Shown here: positions 20,620 to 31,413 of the stretch, piece by piece
Numbering within the stretch: the first letter of the stretch is position 1
How the letters are laid out: the number at the start of each line of letters is the position of its first letter
Assembly: GCA_003254925.1 (NCBI GenBank)
Contig: QANZ01010166.1
Location: 1 to 64,000, forward strand
Source: Chamaecrista fasciculata
Lineage: Eukaryota > Streptophyta > Magnoliopsida > Fabales > Fabaceae
Direction of reading: 5' to 3'
DNA: 64,000 bases
Made by a program: the position numbers and the translations under genes
Notes under the pieces: generated by a model
What the model was told of the DNA's origin: nothing
The model's database searches: none
What the model saw: only the letters and a program-made list of their open reading frames with translations

Positions 20620-23328
20620 ATGGCAACGACAGTCAGATGCTTGTTATATAGTCATGGAACAATCTCTACTGGTGTCAATGGGGTTGTGTTTGAATCTGAA
20701 CATAAAAGAGTGATGACGTTGTCTAGTGACACTACGTTGGACAGATTGAATGAATTGATTAGGCAGAAACTAAGACTTTCTCCCCTGGAAGAGATAAATT
20801 CCATCGTGTATAGAATGCCAATTAGTCAGGAAAGTGGACGATATGTCTACTTGACTTTTCACTTAGTGGATGATGATTGCGTGGAGTCAATGATGGATTT
20901 ACACTTGACATTAATGGGAAACTCAATGCTTCTGCTTGAGTTGTATATAGAAGTTGTGAACTGTGCAATTGATCTGAATTATGAAATGGTCCCTGCCTTT
21001 GAAGAAGTCCCCGCACAAAACAGACATTTTATGGTCCCTGCTTTTGAAGAAGTCCCCACACAGAACAGAAATTTAATTGTCCCTGCAGCTGAGAATGTTG
21101 CATCCTCAAGTGTGTATCGATCTGAGTTTGACTTACCTGGAGGCACGAATAATATAGCTGGATGTAGTGGGGAGGCGGGTCCGTCACGACGAAGAGTTGA
21201 TGACCATGACAACGTCAATACCGACTACGACGAAGAATTCGTCTCTGAGGATGAGACCCTCGGTAGCGAAACACCACCCGAGGATTCTGGTGACGAGATG
21301 GATGACACAGCTGGTCATAGAAATAATGATGCCCAAGCGAATGCCTTTCCTGGTCGAGAGTATCGCCCTCGGGGTTACAATTTTTTTAATTAGTATGTTG
21401 ATGTACAAGGGGAAGACCAGGATCCTGAGTATATTGACGAAACCAATTATGATGTAGAGTTGCGTCTTGGGAAGATGTATCAAACTAAAGATGCTTTTAA
21501 GCTAGCTGCCAAATTATTTTCGATCAAGTGTCGGCGAGATTTCATTGTATACAAGTCGGGCGCCAGGGTTGAAGAGTACAGATGCAGGCACTATTTGCAA
21601 CCGCCGTATAAATGCCCGTGGAGGGTCAGGGCTGCTGTTAAGGACGGCGAGACACATTGGACGGTAACGAGGATTGGAGGTGATCACAGTTGTTTGTGTC
21701 CTCCCAATGACGAAGAGAATCAAGATCATCGAAAACTTGATTCAGACGTCATCGCATCTCGGATTGTAGGGTTGGTTAGTGACCACCCGAAGACTACCGA
21801 AAATCAAATTGTACACATGATGTGGAGTGAGTTTGGGTTTCAGGTCAGCTATAAAAAGGCATGGGCGGCAAAGTATAAAGCACTTAAAATTGCCTTCGGT
21901 GATTGGGAGGAGTCGTACACCCGTGTTCCTCGGTTTCTTAACGCCGCAGAAGCATGTATGCCTGGGACATTTACTGACTTTAAGACGGTTCCCATGGACG
22001 ACACAAACGCACAATTTCGTCGTGCATTCTGGGCTTTCAGACTGTTTATCGATGCATTTCCGCATCTGAAACTGATTGTGCAGGTGGACGGGACTTTCCT
22101 CACCGGTAAATACAAGCACACTTTGCTGATAGCCTGCTCTCAAGACGGTGACAGAAAGATTGTGCCTCTTGCATTTGCAATTGTGGAGAGCGAAAAAGGC
22201 AGCGCATGGAAGTGGTTCCTCCAAAGATTGCGCAGAAATGTTGTGGGCATGGATAGGCAAGGAGTTTGCCTTATTTTTGATAGGGCCAGTGGAATCATTA
22301 CAGCTGTGGCTGATCCACGATGCGGGTGGCAGCCCCCGTTAGGGTACCATGTCTTCTACATTAGACACATCGCAAGCAATGTGATGACGCAGTACAAAAA
22401 AAAGTCGCTGAAGATATTGGTCAAAAACATAGGTATGTTATTTTATCTATCGTTAAATCTTGCTCTACTGAAGCTGTATATATTGCCAGTCACTAATTAT
22501 ACAAATACAGGTTACCAACTGCGGCGGGATAAGGCAGATTCTCTTTTGGGAGAGTTGGAGTTGATAAACCTTGAGTGTTACAACTACTTGCCTCCGAGGG
22601 AGCAATGGATGCAATCCTACGACGAGGGTCGTCGCTTCTGCCACAAGACGACAAACCTGGTTGAGTGTATCAACGGCATGTTCAAAGGATTCCGAAAGTT
22701 ACCATTAATGGGTGTCGTCCAAGGCTCATATTACCGGCTGAACAGGTTCTTCCAGGAACGTCGTGAGACATATGTAGCTCAGCTACAGACTGGCAAGGTC
22801 CACTCCGCGACCGTAAGGGTTGCAATGGAGAAGAACATAGCTCGATCATCCTCACTGCGTGTCACACAGTTCGATGCAGAGAGCCTTTTATTTGAGGTCC
22901 TCGACCCTTACGATGAAAGTACTTCTCAAGTCGGACGGACATATAAACTTGACCTTCGAGCCTGTAGGTGTGATTGTGGGGCATTTCAGGCAAAATATTA
23001 TCCATGTGTGCACGCAGTGACTGCTTGTCAGCGTATGGGTTGGGACTCGTTGGCCTACGTACATCAATGTTTCTGATTGGATACAATGATACAGGCATAT
23101 AACACCCATTTTCAACCTATTGGCAACGTCTCATCATGGCCGCCGTACATGGGTCCAACCGTGTGGCCGGACCCCGAGAAACGGAGGACCAAACAAGGTC
23201 CACCCACAGAGGCTCGCATTCACAACGAGATGGACGCCAGGGAACCAGTTGGGATTATTAGATGTAGCAACTGTAAGGGCGTTGGACACAATAAGAAAAT
23301 GTGTCCACAACGAAATAGAAATTTGTAA
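20620..23328 (+). pseudogene. MuDR-type (MULE) transposase with two in-frame stops
   Basis: Transposase that would cut and integrate Mutator-like elements. One reading frame runs from the ATG at 20620 to TAA at 23326, broken only by TAG at 21391 and TGA at 23074. Order: PB1-like N-terminal domain (residues about 1-115), a 15-residue repeat MVPAFEEVPAQNRHF/MVPAFEEVPTQNRNL (123-152) plus a third partial copy, an acidic region (190-250), the MuDR DNA-binding zinc region (about 280-360, with CRHYLQPPYKCPW and GGDHSC), and the DDE domain with VQVDGTFL (Asp at 22087-22089) and IFDRASG (22279-22281). Then come TTNLVECINGMFKG, a SWIM finger (CRCDCGAF...YPCVHA, about 22965-23015) and a CCHC knuckle (CSNCKGVGHNKKMC, 23263-23304). 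A 78-bp intron, 22433-22510 (GT...AG), is in phase. Length of about 900 residues suits an autonomous MuDR-class protein. Confidence 0.88.
22433..22510 (+). other. Intron in the transposase
   Basis: AG|GTATGT...AATACAG|GTTACC. It is AT-rich and encodes a hydrophobic stretch that is out of place in the transposase; removal joins KNIG with YQLRRDK. Length is a multiple of three, so the frame is open with or without splicing. Confidence 0.75.
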
Positions 23329-23494
23329 ATTTATGTATTTGTAAACTTATGTATTTGTAAACTTGTTTGTAAACTTATGTGTTTGATTCAATGAATGACA
23401 TTTTTAGTATCAATTTATGGATGATTATGTATTTGTAAATTTATGTATTGGATTAAATTAATGACATTTGTAAGTAACTTTGTTTTTAGTAAAG

Positions 23495-25969
23495 ATGGCC
23501 AACATACATGATCGTCATCGGAGACAGCAAATGCGCATCGTGGACCCACGGCCGAACGACCGCTCTGTGCTATATTTGATGAACAAACATATCGCAGTGC
23601 GTGTTTGGAATAGCACGGTAGTCTTCATGGATATTTGGTTTACCTAATTTTTTTTTCGGTTAATTAATTGCTTTTATTTACCTTTTAATACTCTTCAGCT
23701 TTGCCGATGCACACATAATCAGCAGTTCCTCGGTGATCCGCCACTACAGATTGTACCATATCTTGTGCAGGCTGGATTCTATGGGGTCTCCTGCATAGTT
23801 CCATTTACATTTGAGCCCGGCTTGATTAATGCACTCATCGAGCGATGGCGGCCGAAGACCCACACATTCCATATGCCGCATGGAGAGTGCACGATCACTC
23901 TCCAGGACGTGGCCATTCAGCTAGGACTACCATGTGGTGGAGTCCCAGTTGTTAAAAAGACTACAAATAAATGGAGACGATTGGTTGGTTCAATGTTGGG
24001 GGTGACACCCCCTGCATCAATGATGAATGGACAGCGGTTGAAGATGACGTGGCTACATTAGAATTTTAATAACGAGCGTCTTCCGCCAAATGCCACAGAC
24101 CAGCAGGTGCAGCAGTTTGCACGAGCGTATATACTACGCTTGATCGGCGGATGGTTGATACCTGACCAGTCAGGTAATTTAGTGCACTGCATGTACCTGC
24201 AGTTCATGGAGGACTTCATCGAGTGCGGTCAATACTGCTGGGGTTCAGCTATACTCTCCAATTTGTTTAGCGACTTGTGTACTGCCACACACCCCAAAGC
24301 GTGTTCAATAGGCGGTTGCCTACTTCTTCTACACTTATGGGCTTGGGATCGATTTCTATCGTTGGCGCCAAGTTCAGAACCGAACCACCCGCCCAAGACC
24401 TGTATGTGCAGTTTGGCTATCCACGCCCACCTTTGGGACACCGGTAAGTGTTTTTCCATGTATATTTGTGTTTTCTCTTCTATTGACATTACAGTTTTTA
24501 CTATAGTATACAAATGGTTTTCATTACGTAGGTGGGCCACTGTTGAAGACCACTACATGGCTCGTGATGAATCCATACAGTGGTACCGCCAATGGATTGA
24601 TCACCGTCGCTGTCGTGAAGTATGTATGACAATTATTACTATATTGTATAATTTTAATTTTAATTTTTATTATTCTTAACGATGCCTTTTTCTAGTTTGT
24701 GTGGCGGCCATATGACGATGAGGTCTTGGCAGCCCTCATCCCTGAGTACTGTCTGCTCAACAAAAACGTGTGGCAGGCCTCAGTTCCCATCTTATGTATG
24801 CATGTAGTCGAATGGCACCACCTCGATCGAGTGCTTAGACAGTTTGGGATGGAGCAGCACATTCCTACCAAGGCAGTCAACTTGGACGAGTTGGGCTTCC
24901 ACGGGAGAGATCTTAGAGGCCAAACAGACGTTGACTGGCTAGATAGGCATGGTCCATTGGTAGAGATTTGGCAACACTGGCCCGCACGAGTCTTTAGTTC
25001 CGATCAGCCGGCTAGGCAATGGGTCAGGCTTTCTCAGTACAGCGAGTGGTACAAGAGTATCACATGGCGGTGGCTGGACCCCATTGGTGGATCCATGATG
25101 TATGCGGTGCGTAAATCATATTCAATTTCCCGTGTTCATGTATTTAATATTTTTGTCGTATAATCACTTTTGTTTAGGACTTCATGCAGGTTGAGGAAAT
25201 GGACCGGATGGAACAACTTCTTCAAAATCCACCTGCTACTATGTCTGAATTATGCCCCATAATGAGCCGTGTTTGTGTTAATGTGAGGGCGGCATTAGGT
25301 GAGGGACAGGAGGCACAAGAATACATGTTGGCCCGCAGTCGTGAGGCACCCGCCATGCCAGACATCCCTGAGCCAGAAATTGCCCCGACACAGTCACCCC
25401 CCAGAAACAAGAGGTGGCAGCAGGGGCATATTTCGTCTAGACAACCCGAAAATATCATTTACGATCAGCCGTCACCGCCACGGGCACATGAGGAGCCACC
25501 GACACATACATACCATGTGTCGTCCCCTACTTACCAGGAGCAGCCTTATCACCATTCGCATAGGGATTCACCCTCATTTTCTGGTTCTGGTTTGACGGGA
25601 CACTTTGGTGGTGGTATGTCGGTGTCGGTGCCTCAGGCCTCATTCGACCTCGATGGTACTTTTAATTTCCCGGCCTTGTCACTTGGGGTATCTGGTTCGA
25701 GATACTTCCATGGTGATTCTTCGGCACGTCCGACGTCAGACATCCCGAAGTCGTCGTCCCGCCATTCACAGTCTTTTGACTTCCTGGAAATGTTGACGGT
25801 TCCTGACTATGCGGTGGATCACAACGTGCCTCCTTATCACTCACAGCATGACATGTCTTCTCCTGGTTCACAAGCATTTTCACAGGATGCATTCGGAACA
25901 TATTACTCACCGCCCATGCTACGTAATCGAGAGACAATCAACCCTCCAAATAGATTTACCCCTGGTTGA
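23495..25969 (+). pseudogene. Plant mobile domain (PMD, MAIN/MAIL-like) gene, broken
   Basis: Product of the aminotransferase-like/PMD family, whose host members MAIN and MAIL1 act in nuclear silencing and genome stability; transposon copies have no proven role. Five exons fit GT-AG rules: 23495-23617, 23699-24443, 24532-24619, 24696-25106 and 25178-25969 (stop TGA). PMD features: VPYLVQAGFYGVSCI, LINALIERWRPKTHTFHMPHGECTITLQDV, IQLGLPCGG, LLLLHLWAWDRF, FVWRPYDDEV, DWLDRHGPLVEIW and RHGP-W spacing. The last exon adds a long Ser/Pro/His-rich tail. Breaks: TAG at 24059 in the same frame, and a one-base-class frameshift between about 24360 and 24420, needed to join the WAWDRF frame to PPLGHR|WATVEDH across intron 3. 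It follows the transposase by 166 bp, same strand. Confidence 0.82.
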
Positions 25970-26164
25970 CACTGATCACTTGTATAATTAATTTTGTTAC
26001 TTGATATAATTAATTGTTTAGTTGTATAATTAAAAACCTTAAACATTTTACCCCAAAAATAAAACCCTAATCTCTAACCTATAATTATAAAACCCTAATT
26101 TTTATCACCAAAATTCTAAACATTTTATCTAAAGGAAAAACGTATCTGCCCCCAAAGTCTTCAT

Positions 26165-26290
26165 GAAATCGCAGCATGTGCTGCAATTTCATTTTTTCAT
26201 GAAATTGCAGCACATGCTGTGATTTCATGAAATCGCAGCTCATGCTGCAATTTCTTGAAAAAATGAAATTGCAGCACATGCTGCGATTTT
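26165..26290. repeat. Four 26-bp palindromes in alternating order
   Basis: Copies at 26165-26190, 26201-26226, 26229-26254 and 26265-26290, each of the form GAAATYGCAGCAYRTGCTGC plus RATTTC, itself a near-perfect palindrome. Start-to-start spacing is 36, 28, 36. The cluster lies between the PMD gene and the 3' TIR, where Mutator elements may carry subterminal protein-binding sites. Outside this cluster I do not see the motif in the window. Confidence 0.85.
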
Positions 26291-26389
26291 AGGACAGAAA
26301 AAGTTAAAATGAACCAAATTCAACGTGTCACCCATGTAGGGAATTATTATTTTTTTTTTTGGTGATCTGTCTCCTTATTTAATTTTTTT

Positions 26390-26413
26390 TTGTATTATAG
26401 AAATAAAAATACT
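26390..26413. repeat. Right terminal inverted repeat of the Mutator-like element
   Basis: Inverse of 20360-20383 with three mismatches (TTGTATTATAGAAATAAAAA and then TACT at the outer end). Followed by TSD GATATGTCC. Confidence 0.85.
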
Positions 26414-26732
26414 GATATGTCCTTATGTTCTTGAGTTTAGACAGAGTAATGTAAAAAGAATGAGTGTTGGTAATACTGGGTGTTAAAGTCTATGCTTTGA
26501 ATTCTATAATACATACTTTTATATATATATATATATACATTTGGAAATAAAGACTAGTAAAAAGACAGTGCTTAGATTTTTTAAAATGTTTTATTTTCTA
26601 ATAATAGTGATAAGGGGATCCCCTCGTGAACTTCATCAAATAGTATTCAAATTAGTGTTTGATGAAAAAGATAAATTAAAAAGTGTTAAATAGATCTTAA
26701 ATACAAAAGATATAAGTCAAAAGAAATGAAAA

Positions 26733-26840
26733 AGGTATTTTAGAATACCTCTTGATTATTTGGCTCAGGTTCCATACCAGCCCTCGAACACGAAACCCTA
26801 AGGTTGAATTTTTCAATGCAAACCATGGAGACCGAAGGGC
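26733..26840 (-). repeat. Palindrome (26733-26750) plus tRNA-like segment
   Basis: AGGTATTTTAGAATACCT, then on the minus strand CTCCATGGTTTGC (A-box-like) and CGTGTTCGAGGGCTGG (B-box-like). Unit-2 counterpart of 2598-2700. Confidence 0.5.
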
Positions 26841-27243
26841 ATCGGTATTCACATCGCTCATTTTTTACTTATTTCGTTTTGTTTAAGAAAGGAAAGTCCA
26901 TTGATGGGTCATGAGTGAGATTTTCATATTGGGTTTTAGTTGGATATAGAAAAATCTAATTAGATTGCCAATATATTTTTTTAAAAAATCTCATACTAAG
27001 TCATTTTTTCTATTTTTTTTTTTAAATATGACTGATTAGTTTTAAAGTAGTCAGACTTTTATGTTTACACTTTAGTGAATATCTTATTTTCACTAAATAA
27101 ATGGAGTAGTATACTTCAGAATAATAATATATAACTTTTTGTTACTATATGTTGGACAATCGATTATGAGACCACTATTAATTTATAAAATTAATTAATT
27201 ATAGTGATTTGCATAAATTCAATGATAAAGCAGGATGAGACAC

Positions 27244-27262
27244 GAGTATTTTGAAATACCTC
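27244..27262. repeat. Palindrome of the GTATTTTGAAATAC family
   Basis: GAGTATTTTGAAATACCTC, counterpart of 39496-39514 and 57939-57957. Confidence 0.55.
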
Positions 27263-27751
27263 TATATTAGTCATTAGAAGATTATTGTTGAGGTTTATGT
27301 TTAGGTTTTGATATGCAAGATGCAATACCAGACCTACCAATTCAGTCAAAGCATGCACTAAACCATGAAGATATCACTAACCATATGATTCAAGGCTTTA
27401 AACATTGAGGACCCAGGCCAATTACCCAATCATTAACATAACGACTACAATTTTATTTTTTGATCCTTCATGTATTTTTTTTTTATCAATTTAATTTGGT
27501 TTATCTTGGATTTCTCTTTTCAATTTATAGTCTCTTACAATTTGTTTTGTCATAAGTTTTAATGTCTCTTACTAAGTACATAACAATTTTAATTGAAGAT
27601 GCAACACTATTTGTTGATAAAATGATTTAATTGTTACATAAATACATTTTTCATTATTAAATTTAGTCATTTTAAGCGATTTTTAAATTTTTAAAATTAT
27701 ACATGATTATAGCATGTTGCATATATATTGACTCTGAAAAAGAATGAAAAG

Positions 27752-27773
27752 AGAGGTATTTTGAAATACCTCT
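27752..27773. repeat. Palindrome AGAGGTATTTTGAAATACCTCT
   Basis: A perfect 22-bp palindrome except at its centre, identical to those at 5089 and 56598. The adjacent tRNA-like part (to about 27850) is degraded. Confidence 0.55.
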
Positions 27774-27989
27774 ATTGACTATTGGATTGTTTAGGGTTTT
27801 GGTTTGGTTTATGGAAGTATGCAACACCATCCCACCACCATCACCACTTAAACAAGTGTGAAGGATAATCAAAACATAATAAAAAAATTATGATTGTGTA
27901 TCATTGAAAACTTTTTTTTATAGGACCATTAATAGTCTGTCTTAAAGATTGAACATTTAATTTAGTCTTTCCATAATGATAAATTTGTT

Positions 27990-28113
27990 TTGTGAGGGAA
28001 AGTCGTGTTATGACTTTTCAATCAAGGAGAGATTGATGAAGAAACAGGAAGTGAAGGATGCTTTGCATTGGGTGTTGGGAATTTGGAGTTTGTTTCATGC
28101 AGTTGGCAAGTAG
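27990..28113 (+). pseudogene. Serine carboxypeptidase (S10) exon fragment, unit 2
   Basis: Reads CYDFSIKERLMKKQEVKDAL and, after a frame change near 28067, ALGVGNLEFVSCSWQ, matching the segment of plant serine carboxypeptidase III-like enzymes that precedes the catalytic Asp region. Similarity stops at about 28113, where the sequence runs into unrelated DNA. The paralogous position in unit 3 (41213) has the same lead-in but lacks the first part by an internal deletion. No other exon of this copy is seen in the unit. The enzyme class acts in vacuoles or is secreted; this copy cannot encode it. Confidence 0.72.
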
Positions 28114-28462
28114 AGGCGTTTATGAGCCAGACTTGGACTATCTAAGCTTAAACCTATGGGCTTTTTATGCTTCTTCTGATAGTATACTTATTTATAAATT
28201 AATTTAACATTATCTCCATGAAAAAGAAATTAATAAACAATAATATCTACATGGATAGATACTGCATATAAAACCCACATAACAATTGTTTGGGTGGTAT
28301 GGGATTTATCTTTGCACTAATTTAGAATAATGACATTGCCAATTTACTATTTGCTAGAGGTCAATCGTCCATCATTGGTGTGGTCATTATTAATTTATAT
28401 AGTTAATTATAATAATTTGTATTAATGCATGCACTGATAAAGAATGATGAAGAAAATAAAAG

Positions 28463-28484
28463 AGAGGTATTTTGAAATACCTTT
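28463..28484. repeat. Palindrome of the AGAGGTATTTT family
   Basis: AGAGGTATTTTGAAATACCTTT, counterpart of 5089-5110. The tRNA-like part that follows (28565-28590 and 28909-28966) is split by a MITE. Confidence 0.55.
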
Positions 28485-28590
28485 ATGGTAGTGTAAATTT
28501 AAGGACCAAATAATAAATTTTCTCATCAGCATAGACAAATAAGACTCCCAATAAGAAGCCATACCAGCAATGGAACCCATGACCACCCAG

Positions 28591-28908
28591 CTATGAAGCA
28601 TGGACACTTCATCTGAGAGACGTGTCGCCGTGTCAGACACGTGTCCGTATCCGACACCCGTACGACACTCACACGACACATATTCATAAATTTCAGAATA
28701 TAAAATCTAATTTTTGTAACTTTAACATGACAAACAATAGAAAATAATAACACATATGACATATATTATGGATAAGTGTTATAATTTGTAAAGTTTTTAT
28801 CAAAATGTGTGGAGTTTTAATTATTTTTTTATATAAATATATGTCGTGTCGTGTAATTTTAAGAACTTGATATGTCGATGTATCCGTATCAGTGTCCATG
28901 TTTCATAG
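28591..28908. mobile_element. MITE, 318 bp, inserted in the tRNA-like segment
   Basis: Ends CTATGAAGCATGGACAC and GTGTCCATGTTTCATAG are inverted, and the interior repeats GTGTCG/CGACAC motifs in both orientations. Flanks ACCACCCAG and ACCAAGTAG resemble a 9-bp duplication with changes. The unit-1 counterpart at 5185 is uninterrupted. Confidence 0.65.
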
Positions 28909-29547
28909 ACACCAAGTAGTTATTGCAGAGCAATGGAACCACGACCCCACGGGATAGCCAGTGGCAAGCGCAATACAAAATGTTTATTTTATAGGGAGCT
29001 TTAGTACCGCTAAGCATATGATTGATTCAATATAATTCAATCATAAACTTAACAAACATAGAATTTAAATTCGAAGTTGTCATTCAATTGATGGATAATT
29101 TAGATTAGTGCATGGGACATCAGTTTAATATTCTGGTCATGAAAAATTAAAATAAATGTTTTTTTAATATATAAATTTATATATTTTTAAATAAACCATC
29201 AAGTGAAAAAATTAAAAAATTGTTATTTTATATTTACAATGTAAAATTATTTCAATAACCTGTATTTTAGTACAAAGTTAATTTTAATTTAAAAATGGTA
29301 TTCATACAAATTACATGAATTGGGTGACTAATTTAATTCTTTTAGAAAAAAAGAGAATAAAATAATAGGTGCATCCTCTTTTATTTATTTATTTGGGTAA
29401 TCTGTTGATTTAAAATTTTAAATGAAGAACTTGTTCAAACGAATCAAACCAATCCCCCTTGCCTTTGTTTGGAAGTTGCATTGGATTGGGCTCGAGTGAT
29501 CATGGACCATATTGGAAATTCAAATAGAGAAACATATATAAAAAGAA

Positions 29548-29856
29548 GGGTAAATTATATTTTGGTACTCTATTTTATGGACCGATTTCACTTTGATATT
29601 TTATTCTTTTAAAAGTAACACTTTGGTAACATGCTGACATTTTGGTACCTGCTTGTTTTTTGCACCATTAACACTTTGGACCCTAACAAAGATAGAACAA
29701 TGTAACAAATCCTAAAAAAATACCAAAGTGAAATCGGTCCATGGTACCAAAGTGTTAACGGTGTAAAGAACATGGTACTAAAGTGTCACTTTTGAAAGAA
29801 TAGGGTGCCAAAGTGAAATCGATCCATAGAACAAGGTACCAAAGTATAATTTACCT
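29548..29856. mobile_element. Mutator-like MITE, 309 bp, 9-bp TSD
   Basis: GGGTAAATTATATTTTGGTA at the left, and its near inverse at the right end (ACCAAAGTATAATTTACCT). Flanked by TAAAAAGAA (29539-29547, 29857-29865). Units 1 and 3 show the empty site (TATAAAAGGAAAGTA at 6863; TATAAGGAAAGTA at 39908). Confidence 0.8.
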
Positions 29857-29936
29857 TAAAAAGAAAGTATATTGAGTGATGAGCTTTATTTTCATATTGA
29901 GTTTAGGGAAAGATATTTGACCCATATATATATATT

Positions 29937-30120
29937 TGGGTAAATTACACTTTGGTACCCTGTGGTTTGACCCTATTTCACTTTGGTACCCTGTGGTATT
30001 CTCCATTAACACTTTGGTACCCTTTGGAGCTATTTTGTAATTTTAACCATAATAAATTTTACAAAAATTACATATTGACCCCAAAAAAATTTTAAATTTT
30101 TCATTTTAGTCCCTANAGTT
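29937..30120. mobile_element. Left part of an ACTTTGGTACC-family MITE
   Basis: GGGTAAATTACACTTTGGTA with GTGGTTTGACC and internal repeats as in 29548 and 3929. The right end is missing, the sequence changing near 30120 (one N at 30116). Confidence 0.55.
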
Positions 30121-30791
30121 ATTCAGTGACTAAATAGTATATTTCTATTATTTAAGGACTAAATCGTTAGAAGTGTGAAAATTAAAAGACCAAATAATAA
30201 GTTTTCACTTTCTTAAATCTTTATCTACTACTTTCTCTCTCCCATTATCTATACACTTAGCCAATTATTAAGTTCCACATGTTTAGTTCTTACTAGTAAA
30301 ATTTGCGTGCGTTGCACGCGTTATATTAAAGGGAATGAATCCTTTCCATTTAAAGTTATCTCCATTTGCCTCCATCTTAGCCATTCATTGCATCTGATGG
30401 ATTTTCCTTCTTCCACATCATAAGTCTTTAAACTTTGGTCTTTAATACTTACTTTTGTAATAAAATTTCTTTTTCCAATTTTTGTTGGAGAGGAGTCTGA
30501 TCAAGTCTCAAATCATAAATAATGGAGGAAAGAGACAGAACTTAACAATGAAATTATTTTAGACCAAGTTGCATAAATAATGGATCAATTGGAACTTTTG
30601 AAAGATAATAGACTAAAATGAACTTTGAAATAAAAATAATATGCGAAAATGAACATTCAACCAAATTTTTAAAATAAAAGTTGAAAAAAAAGCTTATTAC
30701 ATAAATAAGTATTAAAGACCAAAGTTTAAATATAAAATATAAAGATTGATGGAAAAAAAACAAAACTATATGAACTAAATTAAAATTTTAA

Positions 30792-31249
30792 GGCTAAAGA
30801 GCGCTTTTGGTCCCATAACTTTGGCAAAGGTTTCAATTTGGTCCCATAACTTTTTTTGTTGTGATTTTGGTCCCATAACTTTGGCAAAGGTCTCAATTTG
30901 GTCCTATAACTTTTTTTGTTGCAATTTTGGTCCTATAACATCTAAAAACATCTCACCGTTGGTCCCAAACTGATTTCCATCTGTCCCATAACTTCACCCA
31001 TATTTACTACGTCATCATCCAACTCAGTATGTCAGATCATCTTTAGCGGCAAATAATGGATGGAAATCAGTATTGAGACCAACGGTGAGACGTTTTCAAA
31101 AGTTATGGGACCAAAATTACAACAAAAAAAGTTATGGGAACAAATTGAGACCTATGCCAAAGTTATGGGACCAAAATTGCAACAAAAAAAGTTATGGGAC
31201 CAAATTGAAACCTTTGCCAAAGTTATGGGACCAAAAGTTCACTTTAGCC
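30792..31249. mobile_element. Mutator-like MITE, 458 bp, 9-bp TSD
   Basis: GGCTAAAGAGCGCTTTTGG and its inverse at the right end, with long arms made of tandem blocks TTTGGTCCCATAACTTT. Flanked by AAATTTTAA (30783-30791; 31250-31258). It lies inside the Helitron, so it is younger or was carried with it. Confidence 0.8.
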
Positions 31250-31413
31250 AAATTTTAAATAAAATATAAGGACCAAATAATAATTTTCTCCAACAAATGA
31301 CCAAAAGGCGTTGTTGAGCAAAAGGCACTGCTTCATTGAAATAATTTTTGCAATTATAGCGGATGTGGAAGAGATTCCATTAGCAGATGGAATTGGAACT
31401 TACAACTCGTGGG

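Larger units (their letters stand above)
20360..26413 (+). mobile_element. Mutator-like element, 6054 bp, with transposase and PMD gene
   Basis: A structurally complete element: 9-bp TSD, and short terminal inverted repeats of about 24 bp (20360-20383 and 26390-26413) with three mismatches, built on TATTTTTATAATACAA. It carries two genes in the same orientation, a MuDR-type transposase (20620-23328) and a plant mobile domain gene (23495-25969), then a cluster of palindromes at 26165-26290. Base composition of the genes is clearly richer in G+C than the flanks. Both genes have stop codons in frame, so the element is probably no longer autonomous. MuDR-class elements carrying PMD genes are known in plants; here the TIR is unusually short for the class. 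Confidence 0.92.

Noticed and set aside
20822-22260. Open frames antisense to the transposase
   Set aside because: Shadows of the GC-richer sense gene; the sense strand carries recognisable MULE domains throughout.
25222-25937. Alternative-frame open frames over the PMD last exon
   Set aside because: The sense frame continues the PMD gene after a good intron; the others lack domains and start context.
26085-26279. 64-codon minus-strand frame with CCNFIFSRNC-like repeats
   Set aside because: It is a translation of the palindrome cluster and not protein-coding.
27244-28484. CRISPR-like array from the regularly recurring palindromes
   Set aside because: Spacings are irregular and hundreds of bases long, in a plant nuclear context; they belong to dispersed and duplicated repeats.
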